Assembly: GCA_016839425.1 (NCBI GenBank)
Contig: JAEOUI010000192.1
Span: forward strand, 1-16,587
Direction: 5' to 3'
Source of the DNA: Promethearchaeota archaeon
GTDB taxonomy: Archaea > Asgardarchaeota > Lokiarchaeia > Sigynarchaeales > SOKP01
DNA length: 16,587 nt
Both the position numbers and the translations under genes were made by a program. Below are positions 1-6,159 of this stretch, one piece after another (the stretch's first letter is position 1; each line of letters starts with the position of its first letter). The notes under the pieces are model-generated. The model worked only from the letters and a program-made list of their open reading frames with translations, did no database searches and was not told where the DNA came from.

Positions 1-128
1 TCCATATCGATGCTTTTCATGCCTTCTGCTTCTAACGCCTCGTCCTTGTCTTCTGCGTCCCAACCCATAGTCTTGGAAGAGGTGGAAGTAGGAGGCCTAG
101 TATCCTCACCTTTCTTTTTTCTCGCCAT
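1..128 (-). CDS. Hypothetical protein, N-terminal fragment
   Basis: An open frame starts at the ATG at 128 and runs off the left edge, giving about 42 residues. The visible part begins MARKKKGED, then a Thr/Ser/Pro-rich stretch, then a highly charged Asp/Glu/Lys segment, and looks disordered. A TATA-like box at 155-160 lies about 28 bases upstream of the ATG, so the transcript would be leaderless or nearly so, which supports this start. No domain can be recognised in the fragment and no function is proposed. Confidence 0.5.
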   Translation of the reverse strand, partial: MARKKKGEDTRPPTSTSSKTMGWDAEDKDEALEAEGMKSIDM

Positions 129-150
129 AGTTGATTACTTTTGTTTTTTT

Positions 151-162
151 ATTGTATATAAC
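151..162 (-). promoter_or_regulatory. Candidate TATA box for the truncated left-edge gene
   Basis: Read on the minus strand the sequence is GTTATATACAAT. Its centre is about 28 bases before the ATG at 128, the usual archaeal TATA-to-start distance for a leaderless mRNA. The rest of 129-261 is A/T-rich with no other recognisable element. Confidence 0.4.
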
Positions 163-261
163 TCCGTTATTGAGTTAATAAACATTTAATCAATATACCT
201 ATAAAATACTTTTTTTTTATAGTTTATAGAGTTTATATTTAATTAAGTTACATATAAACAT

Positions 262-1671
262 TTACTTTTTAGATACTAGGACCAGTAGCATGTCGTTTAC
301 ATTGCACCCGGTAAATCCCGTAATAATGTCGGTACTGAGCTGTTTGAAGTAAAGATTAGAATTATTGTCCTTAAGATATTCTAACGGTATTAATTTATAT
401 TTTTGGGCATCATTAATAACTTGATTGTCCACTAAGGCACCAATAGCGTCACTATTTCCATCCAAACCATCGAAATTAATAGCCATTACGAGAAATTCGT
501 ACTTTATTTCTTGTTCCATCGCATAATCAAGAAACGAAAGGAGCATCTCTTGATTTCTGCCACCAATACCATTTCCTTTGACGGTTACGGTAAGTTCTCC
601 CGAACCTATAAATGCCAAATTTTCAGAACCTAATTGAGGAAGGTTATCATTTGGACCAACTATCAAGTCGCCTAATATTCGACCAAATTTCCTTGCTTCT
701 CCTGAAATGTGTCCTGAAAATTGAACGACACGAAATCCATTACTTTTTATGAAATTAGTGATTTCAATTACAGCGTTTTTCACGCTACCAATCAAATAAT
801 TATATACATTTCTAATTTCTAATGGTCTATATTCCCATTCTTGGAGTTTTGATTCTTTCAAGACATTGAAAATTGAATGAGGAATTTTTTCAATAAGATT
901 ATATTTTTCCAGCACTTTTAAAGCATCTAACGGTGTCGAATGATTCAGAACGGTTGGACCTGAAGCTATTATCTGGAGATCGTCCCCAATAACATCGGAA
1001 ATTATTAAAGATATCATAGTTGCCTTGCTCGATCTTGAAAGCGCTTGGGCAAGCTTTCCACCCTTAACTCTTGATAGGTATTTTCTTACAATATTTATTT
1101 CTTGAATCGAAGCTCCCGATGCTAATAATAACGAATTAACTTTCTTCAATGATTTTAAGGACACACCCCTCCTTGGAAAGACCAATAAAGAAGAACCACC
1201 TCCAGAAATCAAGCAACAAATTAGATCATTATCAGAAGCATCATTAAGGATATTCATCATCAGTTTAGTCCCTTTTAGACCAATATTATCGGGAAAAGGG
1301 TGTGATGCTTCAATAATAGTTACTCTATTAGAAGAGAGATTTAATTCGTTTAGACTACCTTTTGGAATATTTATTACTCCATCGTAGTTTTTGATGCCAT
1401 TCCTAATAAAAAGTTTTTCCAATGCAATAAGCATTCCTAAAACCGCTTTTCCAGCACCAATTATGTGAATTTTCTTAAATTGTTCCAAATTAAAATCATC
1501 ACCATTCACTATCAATCTGGTTCCTTCAAGCTTTAAATTATCATTGATCAACTTCTCGGGATTTATAGCGGAGAGCCCTATTTCAAGAGCGTTCAAAGCA
1601 ATTTTTCTTAATATTTTCAGATTACTATTCAATGATTTCGGTTCTAATTGTAATCTATTTTTTATATGCAT
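262..1671 (-). CDS. Glycerate 2-kinase (MOFRL/GckA family)
   Basis: The 469-residue length and architecture match the DUF4147/MOFRL glycerate kinases, which phosphorylate D-glycerate to 2-phosphoglycerate with ATP. Visible landmarks are a Rossmann-like IGAGKA at 71-76, SHPFPD at 123-128, the glycine/serine loop SGGGSSLL at 156-163, the NIVRKYLSRVKGGKLA helix at about 193-208, and a C-terminal MOFRL domain beginning near residue 350 with GSGELTV and GGRNQE. In archaea these enzymes serve glycerate catabolism or the branched Entner-Doudoroff route and link to serine metabolism. The gene lies 20 bases downstream of the 140-residue gene on the same strand, so the two are probably cotranscribed. 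The ATG at 1671 is kept because conserved family sequence begins shortly after it. Confidence 0.9.
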   Translation of the reverse strand: MHIKNRLQLEPKSLNSNLKILRKIALNALEIGLSAINPEKLINDNLKLEGTRLIVNGDDFNLEQFKKIHIIGAGKAVLGMLIALEKLFIRNGIKNYDGVINIPKGSLNELNLSSNRVTIIEASHPFPDNIGLKGTKLMMNILNDASDNDLICCLISGGGSSLLVFPRRGVSLKSLKKVNSLLLASGASIQEINIVRKYLSRVKGGKLAQALSRSSKATMISLIISDVIGDDLQIIASGPTVLNHSTPLDALKVLEKYNLIEKIPHSIFNVLKESKLQEWEYRPLEIRNVYNYLIGSVKNAVIEITNFIKSNGFRVVQFSGHISGEARKFGRILGDLIVGPNDNLPQLGSENLAFIGSGELTVTVKGNGIGGRNQEMLLSFLDYAMEQEIKYEFLVMAINFDGLDGNSDAIGALVDNQVINDAQKYKLIPLEYLKDNNSNLYFKQLSTDIITGFTGCNVNDMLLVLVSKK

Positions 1672-1691
1672 AAACTTCAGTGCTCTCGTTA

Positions 1692-2114
1692 TTATTTATA
1701 ATCAAATTCATAGAGCAATGTCTTCAAATCCTCTCTCAGGTCTGGAATGTTTCTTAAATCAATCGCAATGAATTCGAGAAAATCCTTATTTACTGCTCTT
1801 TTTGACCATACAACTTCGATCCATTCCTCGATCCACGCTCGTTCTAAATAAGGATCCTTTATGAAGTTCCTTACGGCTAATATTTTTTTAGTTACTGGCA
1901 ATTGGTCTTCGATCATTGATGCAATTGCCCATAAATTAAGGACGGCTTCAACAGACTCGTTTGTAACTACGCTAAATAATTCATCATACAACGATTTTTT
2001 CTCTTCTATCGAGAGCTCGGCTTTTGTCATTTCCTTACCGATAGATCTAGCATTTTCAACTGTTTGGAAGCTTATAAATACCTTAATTAATTTTTCTAAC
2101 TTTTTAGAAAACAA
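1692..2114 (-). CDS. Hypothetical all-helical protein
   Basis: The open frame encodes 140 residues and starts at TTG (2114). On the minus strand GGGATGATC precedes that TTG by a few bases and could serve as a ribosome binding site. The protein has no signal peptide or membrane segment and looks helical throughout, with alternating charged and hydrophobic residues and several Trp in the second half (for example ERAWIEEWIEVVWSKR). I recognise no family. It sits 20 bases upstream of the glycerate kinase on the same strand, which suggests an operon but does not establish a shared function. Confidence 0.6.
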   Translation of the reverse strand: MFSKKLEKLIKVFISFQTVENARSIGKEMTKAELSIEEKKSLYDELFSVVTNESVEAVLNLWAIASMIEDQLPVTKKILAVRNFIKDPYLERAWIEEWIEVVWSKRAVNKDFLEFIAIDLRNIPDLREDLKTLLYEFDYK

Positions 2115-2232
2115 TTCAAGATCATCCCAAAATGATTACTATAAATTATGTTGGTTTGTTAAAAAATTCACATTATTATGTATTTGATCACAAATAGGAT
2201 CCATAAATATTCGATTTCGATCGTTTCTATAT

Positions 2233-2245
2233 TTCACTAGGTGAA
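2233..2245. repeat. 13-bp palindrome TTCAC-TAG-GTGAA in the divergent upstream region
   Basis: A perfect 5-bp inverted repeat with a 3-base centre lies between the divergent 140-residue gene and lpd (2115-2393). It is about 60 bases upstream of the proposed lpd TATA box. It could be an operator. The same TCAC/GTGA theme recurs near 10780, but the spacing differs, so a shared regulator is not established. Confidence 0.3.
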
Positions 2246-2302
2246 TTAATTAGTAGAAAAGACGATTTTTGATCCAATTCACACGATATTCTCTAGATAA
2301 TT

Positions 2303-2312
2303 GTATAAATAA
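2303..2312 (+). promoter_or_regulatory. Candidate TATA box for lpd
   Basis: The sequence GTATAAATAA is a good archaeal TATA element. It predicts transcription starting near 2335, giving a leader of roughly 60 bases before the ATG at 2394. Confidence 0.45.
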
Positions 2313-2393
2313 AGTTAATATTTTCTTCACTATTTTCCTACACAATATATATTCATAAACTTGCAAGTAATTACAATCGTCATTGATGAAAAT

Positions 2394-3884
2394 ATGAGTG
2401 AAATTTACGATGTAGCCGTCATTGGTGCTGGTCCCGGAGGATATCACTCCGCCATCAGGGCCGCTCAATACGGTGCAAAAGTTGCTTTAATCGAGAAAGC
2501 AGAACTAGGAGGAACATGCCTTAACCGGGGATGCATTCCGACGAAAGCATTATACGCCTCAGCGCACTTGATCGATCAAATTAAAGAAGCGGGAGAATTT
2601 GGAGTAGAGGTTTCGTCCTTCACTCCCAATTTCGCCAAAGCAGTCGAACGCAAGAACAAAGTTGTAAGTGAACTAGTTGAGGGTATCGGAGGCTTGCAAA
2701 AAGGATGGAAAAACGATGTTTTCTCGGGTACTGGAAAGATTGTCGGTGGAAGGTTTCCTGAGGGATACGAAATTTCCGTTCAAGGGCAAGACAATACAAC
2801 GATAAAGGCGAAAACCATTCTCATTGCTACAGGATCCTCCCCAGCATTGATTCCTGCTTTTAACATAGACCACGAGAGAATATTAACCAGCGACGATGTC
2901 CTTAGCACGGATTTCAAGACAGTCCCAAATAAAATCTTGATAGTTGGAGCCGGCGTTATTGGTTGCGAATTTGCAAACATCTTTGCGACTTTCGGAAGCC
3001 AAGTCGAATTGTTAGAATTCTTACCCTCGCCCATCGCTACTGAAGAACCAATGATCATCAAGGAACTTCAAAAGAAGCTTGAATCTAAAGGAATCAAGAT
3101 TCACGTTTCACAAGCTGTATTATCGGTTGAGAATACCGGTTCCGGCGTAAAAGCCATGACTTGCTCTGCTGATGTCCCTCGCGACAAGCAAAACGATCCT
3201 GCGACGGAAAAGTTTGCCTATGAAGCAGACTTATGTTTGGTATCCATTGGTAGGGGTCGGGAATCTGCTAATCTCGGATTAGAGGATCTTGGCATTGAGA
3301 TCGATAGGGGAGCAATTAAAATCGACACGAAAACCTGCGAAACTTCTGCCAAGGGAATCTACGCTATTGGCGATGTTGCGGCTTCGGGAGCCCCAATGCT
3401 GGCTCATGTGGCAAGCTATATGGGAGATGTAGCAGTAGCAAACGCCCTCTCAAGTCTAGGAGGATTTCCTGCCAAGCCCATGACAACGAATTACGATGTA
3501 GTACCAGCCACTATCTTTACATCACCAAACATCGGTTCGGTAGGTTTGAGAAGGAAAGTCGCCAAAGATAAAGGTATTGATGTGTTAATGGGACAATTTC
3601 CATTCCAATCTCTCGGAAAAGCTAAGTGCATGGGCGAAGAAGAAGGTTTTATAATGATTTTAGCAGATAAACAGACGCATAAAATCGTTGGTGCCTCGTG
3701 CATTGGTGCTGAAGCCCCAGAGCTCATTTCCGAAGTAGCCTTGGCAATGCAACACGGTCTTACTGTTCACGACATTGGAGAAACAATCCACTCTCATCCA
3801 ACCATCAGCGAGATGGTATTGGAAGGAGCAGAAGCGGTCGTTGGAAAAGCCGTCCACAAAAAAGGAAGGCCAATCCACCACTAA
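2394..3884 (+). CDS. lpdA: Dihydrolipoyl dehydrogenase (E3)
   Basis: The 496-residue product is a flavoprotein disulfide reductase that reoxidises dihydrolipoyl groups of 2-oxoacid dehydrogenase complexes or glycine cleavage H protein, passing electrons through FAD to NAD+. Visible features are the N-terminal FAD loop GAGPGG (11-16), the redox disulfide in TCLNRGCIPTKAL (C42/C47), the second Rossmann loop GAGVIG for NAD, the FAD motif AIGDVA, and the C-terminal interface motif HSHPTISE with catalytic His468 and Glu473. The ATG at 2394 is chosen over a TTG 33 bases upstream because the protein then begins MSEIYDVAVIGAG as the family does, with GATGA just before it. The gene is visibly richer in G+C and in codon choice than its neighbours, which suggests strong codon selection or acquisition. 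No E1, E2 or glycine cleavage gene is in view. Confidence 0.93.
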   Translation: MSEIYDVAVIGAGPGGYHSAIRAAQYGAKVALIEKAELGGTCLNRGCIPTKALYASAHLIDQIKEAGEFGVEVSSFTPNFAKAVERKNKVVSELVEGIGGLQKGWKNDVFSGTGKIVGGRFPEGYEISVQGQDNTTIKAKTILIATGSSPALIPAFNIDHERILTSDDVLSTDFKTVPNKILIVGAGVIGCEFANIFATFGSQVELLEFLPSPIATEEPMIIKELQKKLESKGIKIHVSQAVLSVENTGSGVKAMTCSADVPRDKQNDPATEKFAYEADLCLVSIGRGRESANLGLEDLGIEIDRGAIKIDTKTCETSAKGIYAIGDVAASGAPMLAHVASYMGDVAVANALSSLGGFPAKPMTTNYDVVPATIFTSPNIGSVGLRRKVAKDKGIDVLMGQFPFQSLGKAKCMGEEEGFIMILADKQTHKIVGASCIGAEAPELISEVALAMQHGLTVHDIGETIHSHPTISEMVLEGAEAVVGKAVHKKGRPIHH

Positions 3885-3887
3885 TTT

Positions 3888-3907
3888 CATTTTTTTCTTT
3901 TATTTTT
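3888..3907 (+). terminator. T-rich transcription terminator after lpd
   Basis: Immediately after the lpd stop codon the plus strand is almost all T (runs of 7, 3 and 5 Ts broken by single C or A). Oligo-T tracts of this kind terminate archaeal RNA polymerase without needing a hairpin. Confidence 0.5.
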
Positions 3908-3928
3908 CACCCTTCATTTAAAAAATCT

Positions 3929-3938
3929 ATTATAAACC
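3929..3938 (+). promoter_or_regulatory. Candidate TATA box for the SagB-like gene
   Basis: The sequence ATTATAAACC lies about 67 bases before the ATG at 4001 and predicts a start site near 3960. It follows the lpd terminator, so the nitroreductase is probably transcribed separately. Confidence 0.35.
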
Positions 3939-4000
3939 AATTAATTCAATTTTAGAGTATTAACATTATTTTTTTTAATTCGTCTGAATAATTTGCATTT

Positions 4001-4753
4001 ATGAAGTTCAATAATAGTCATGATGATCAATATGGAAACGATTTTCAGCAAAAATCGAAATATAAGAGAGGAAAATTACCACATCATTATTTAGATTGGA
4101 TTAATAGGCCAAAACAATATAAGATCTATGAAAATGCTCTATTTCGCGTTGAACTTCCAAAACTAGAGTTTCCTTCTAATGTCAATTTTTGGAAAACGAT
4201 TTTAAATCGTCATTCTACTAGATCGTACTCTAAAACACCTCTGAATCTTAAAGAACTTGGTTTACTGCTATTTGGAATGTGCGGTTTGACTAGAATTCAT
4301 CCAGAGTTTGCCTTTCGAACCACGCCTTCTGCAGGAGGGCTTTATCCCATTGAAGTATATCCAATTATAAATAATGTAGAGAACCTAAAACCGGGCGTTT
4401 ATCATTACGACATAAAGGAACACGCTCTTGAATGCATACAAGAGGGAGATTTCAGAGTAGAAACCTGCAACGCGTGTCTTGGCCAAAAATTGGTTAAGGA
4501 TTCAGCCGTAAACTTTATCTGGACGGTAATAATAGATAGATCACGGTGGAAATACCTTCAACGCTGTTATCGATATATCTATCTTGACTGCGGACACATC
4601 GCACAAAACTTTTATCTCGTTGCTGAAGCGTTAAATCTGGGTTCCTGCACTATTGGTGCGTTATATGATGACGAAGTGAACGATATTTTAGGTATCGACG
4701 GTGTTTACGAGACGGTTATTTATATTGGAGTTGTAGGAAAAATGAAATCTTGA
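4001..4753 (+). CDS. SagB/ThcOx-type FMN nitroreductase
   Basis: The 250-residue protein carries the SagB-type nitroreductase signature: an FMN-phosphate-binding arginine region RHSTRSYS (70-77), the hallmark PSAGGLYPIEVY (109-120), and a C-terminal segment (about 205-248) with QNFYLVAEALNLGS and a closing IGVVGK. Relatives oxidise thiazoline/oxazoline rings in RiPP biosynthesis, but many archaeal members stand alone with unknown substrates. No YcaO, E1-like or precursor-peptide gene is visible, so an azole-forming role cannot be assigned. About 60 residues of basic, poorly structured sequence precede the core. The ATG at 4001 is the first in frame. Family confidence is high; substrate is unknown. 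Confidence 0.85.
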   Translation: MKFNNSHDDQYGNDFQQKSKYKRGKLPHHYLDWINRPKQYKIYENALFRVELPKLEFPSNVNFWKTILNRHSTRSYSKTPLNLKELGLLLFGMCGLTRIHPEFAFRTTPSAGGLYPIEVYPIINNVENLKPGVYHYDIKEHALECIQEGDFRVETCNACLGQKLVKDSAVNFIWTVIIDRSRWKYLQRCYRYIYLDCGHIAQNFYLVAEALNLGSCTIGALYDDEVNDILGIDGVYETVIYIGVVGKMKS

Positions 4754-4758
4754 TTAAA

Positions 4759-4767
4759 TTTTAAAAA
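4759..4767 (+). promoter_or_regulatory. Promoter-like A/T box before structured element 1
   Basis: TTTTAAAAA lies about 43 bases upstream of element 1, predicting a start near 4790. A comparable box precedes element 2, so each element may be its own transcription unit. A second TATA-like stretch at 4798-4805 abuts element 1 directly and would instead start transcription inside it. Confidence 0.25.
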
Positions 4768-4805
4768 GACTTATGATAAATTTCATCCTATCATATCTTA
4801 TATAT

Positions 4806-4877
4806 CAAGGTAGCAAAAAAGGGAGTAAACAACTAGTTTAAAATGATTGAATCACCATAGGTGAATATACTGCCTTG
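4806..4877 (+). ncRNA. Structured RNA element, copy 1 (unrecognised class)
   Basis: The sequence folds by eye into a three-way junction. The outer stem P1 pairs CAAGGTAG (4806-4813) with CTGCCTTG (4870-4877), 8 bp with one G-U. P2 pairs TAAAC with GTTTA (4826-4840). P3 pairs TCACC with GGTGA around an ATA loop (4852-4864). The linkers are CAAAAAAGGGAG, AAATGATTGAA and ATATA. A T-rich flank (4881-4899) follows. The second copy at 4951-5028 has the same order of stems and linkers of similar length, with paired changes in P1, P2 and P3. This supports a conserved RNA rather than chance. It does not match any riboswitch, tRNA or C/D or H/ACA guide pattern that I know. Transcription is inferred. 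Confidence 0.55.
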
Positions 4878-4917
4878 AATTTTAATTTCATTTTAATAAT
4901 AGTCCTCACAGTAAAAA

Positions 4918-4925
4918 CTTAAAAA
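4918..4925 (+). promoter_or_regulatory. Promoter-like A/T box before structured element 2
   Basis: CTTAAAAA is centred about 29 bases before the first paired base of element 2 at 4951. Transcription from it would begin almost exactly at the element's 5' end, as expected for an independent small RNA or for a leader of the downstream operon. Confidence 0.3.
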
Positions 4926-4950
4926 CAAAGAAATACCACTAATATCAATA

Positions 4951-5028
4951 CCAAGGTGGCAAAATAACGAGTGAAATCTCATTTATTTCACGGTGAATGG
5001 AAGAACCTAAGGTTCTAATACCACCTGG
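4951..5028 (+). ncRNA. Structured RNA element, copy 2 (unrecognised class)
   Basis: The outer stem P1 pairs CC plus AGGTGG (4951-4952 and 4954-4959, with a bulged A at 4953) with CCACCTGG (5021-5028). P2 pairs GTGAAAT with ATTTCAC (4971-4991, 7 bp). P3 pairs AGAACC with GGTTCT around TAA (5002-5016, 6 bp). The linkers CAAAATAACGA, GGTGAATGGA and AATA parallel those of copy 1; shared positions include GCAAAA after P1, GAGT at the start of P2 and TGAnTGnA before P3. The T-rich flank TTTTATTTTAATAA (5029-5042) resembles the one after copy 1. The element ends 35 bases before the first ATG of the Spo11-like operon, so it may be its leader or a separate small RNA. Confidence 0.6.
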
Positions 5029-5063
5029 TTTTATTTTAATAAACAATCATATGAAATAACCAA

Positions 5064-5723
5064 ATGGATCTTTCAATTGATATCGATTTAAATCCAGATC
5101 TAAAAGAAATTTTAAATAATATTGGAGAATCGGATAATGTTACCGAGAACTTAACAGTTATCTTGAAAGAGTTCATATTTATTAAATTAGAAAAAATAAA
5201 CAAAATAATATTAGAAATTCAAGAAGAAAATCTGCGATCAGCAAATATATCAAAAGAGTTGATGGATCTTTCTAATTATCCAAACGAAAAACTCCTTTTG
5301 ATACAAGAGAAACTCTTAAAAACATTAGAAAAGCTGAAAAAGTTCGAAAAACAGGAATTGACTGAGGAAGATTATTTAGAAATCATCGAAAACTTTGAAA
5401 ATGAGAGCGAAGCAGATGATATCGATTTATTCGACATTCATAACGAGGATAAAGCTCAACAATATAAAGATATGAAAAAATTAGAGAGCAAGTCAATCCA
5501 AATATATAATAGAAAAAAAATAGCTGAATTAACAACAAATAGGATCTTAGAAGCGTTGAACTCAAGCGAACTATTAAACATGAAAGATCTAATTTTTAAA
5601 TTGAAGATTCGCGATATGCTAGATGCTCGTTTCATTCAAGTTAAATTAAAAGAACTTGAACGAAAAGGTTTGGTAGAATCTAAAATCAAGATGGGAAAGA
5701 AATATTGGAGAAAAACAAAATGA
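5064..5723 (+). CDS. Coiled-coil protein with C-terminal winged-helix domain
   Basis: The 219-residue, strongly charged protein opens with an acidic segment (MDLSIDIDLNPD) and continues in long Leu/Ile/Lys/Glu helices (about 30-115) typical of a coiled coil. A very acidic linker follows (about 116-150, with FENESEADDIDLFDIHNED). The C-terminus from about 150 has the helix-helix-helix-wing order of a winged-helix domain, ending in the basic wing GLVESKIKMGKKYWRKTK. It is the first gene of a tight three-gene operon, overlapping the next by four bases (ATGA), and lies just downstream of the tandem structured elements. The architecture suggests a DNA-binding scaffold partner for the Spo11-like protein. 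I do not recognise a named family. Confidence 0.8.
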   Translation: MDLSIDIDLNPDLKEILNNIGESDNVTENLTVILKEFIFIKLEKINKIILEIQEENLRSANISKELMDLSNYPNEKLLLIQEKLLKTLEKLKKFEKQELTEEDYLEIIENFENESEADDIDLFDIHNEDKAQQYKDMKKLESKSIQIYNRKKIAELTTNRILEALNSSELLNMKDLIFKLKIRDMLDARFIQVKLKELERKGLVESKIKMGKKYWRKTK

Positions 5724-6142
5724 AACTGGATGTATTCTTATTGGATTGTTTAAAACACCTAGGATTTGGCACTTATCTTGAAGAGGATTTGCTAAATGTG
5801 TTAATCGAAGTTTTAAAAAATAGAATCTCAAATTTAAAAATACTAGAATTAAAGAATAAAAATCAAAACAAAAAAGAAGATATATCACCTAAAATTAAAA
5901 CGACTCAAGAATTATTCAAAAACACAATTCAAAAAAAAAAAGAATTTAAGGAGTTTAGAGACAAAAAAAAGCGTTATATTGAACAATCAAACAACTTAGC
6001 AAAAATTGTTTTTTTTGGATTAAAAATACCTGAGAAGGAGATTCAAGAAAAATTAATAGATATCTCTAATTCAAGTTTAGCTAACTATAAATATAACACT
6101 TACAACGCATTTCGAGAAAAATTAAAAGAGAAGATGAAATAA
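5720..6142 (+). CDS. Small basic helical protein, middle gene of the Spo11-like operon
   Basis: The protein has 140 residues from the ATG at 5720, whose ATGA overlaps the stop of the preceding gene. An in-frame ATG at 5705 would add five residues, but the four-base overlap is the more typical coupling. The N-terminal 35 residues (MKLDVFLLDCLKHLGFGTY) look like a compact helical domain. The rest is rich in Lys, Asn and Glu, with a basic helix (KKKEFKEFRDKKKRYIEQ) likely to form a coiled coil or bind nucleic acid. The next gene starts 17 bases downstream. No family is recognised. Its position suggests an accessory subunit of the Spo11-like protein. Confidence 0.75.
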   Translation: MKLDVFLLDCLKHLGFGTYLEEDLLNVLIEVLKNRISNLKILELKNKNQNKKEDISPKIKTTQELFKNTIQKKKEFKEFRDKKKRYIEQSNNLAKIVFFGLKIPEKEIQEKLIDISNSSLANYKYNTYNAFREKLKEKMK

Positions 6143-6159
6143 ACAAATATATCAAAATT

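Noticed and set aside
2361..2393. An upstream TTG start for lpd
   Set aside because: The ATG at 2394 gives the normal family N-terminus and has a GATGA element before it; the extra 11 residues are atypical.
4806..5028. Known riboswitch, hammerhead ribozyme, C/D or H/ACA guide RNA
   Set aside because: The conserved core sequences of those classes (for example CUGAUGA/GAAA, RUGAUGA/CUGA boxes, terminal ACA) are not present in the right places in both copies.
5705..5719. The earlier ATG for the middle gene of the Spo11-like operon
   Set aside because: The ATG at 5720 gives a four-base ATGA overlap typical of coupled genes; the earlier start adds only five residues with no supporting signal.
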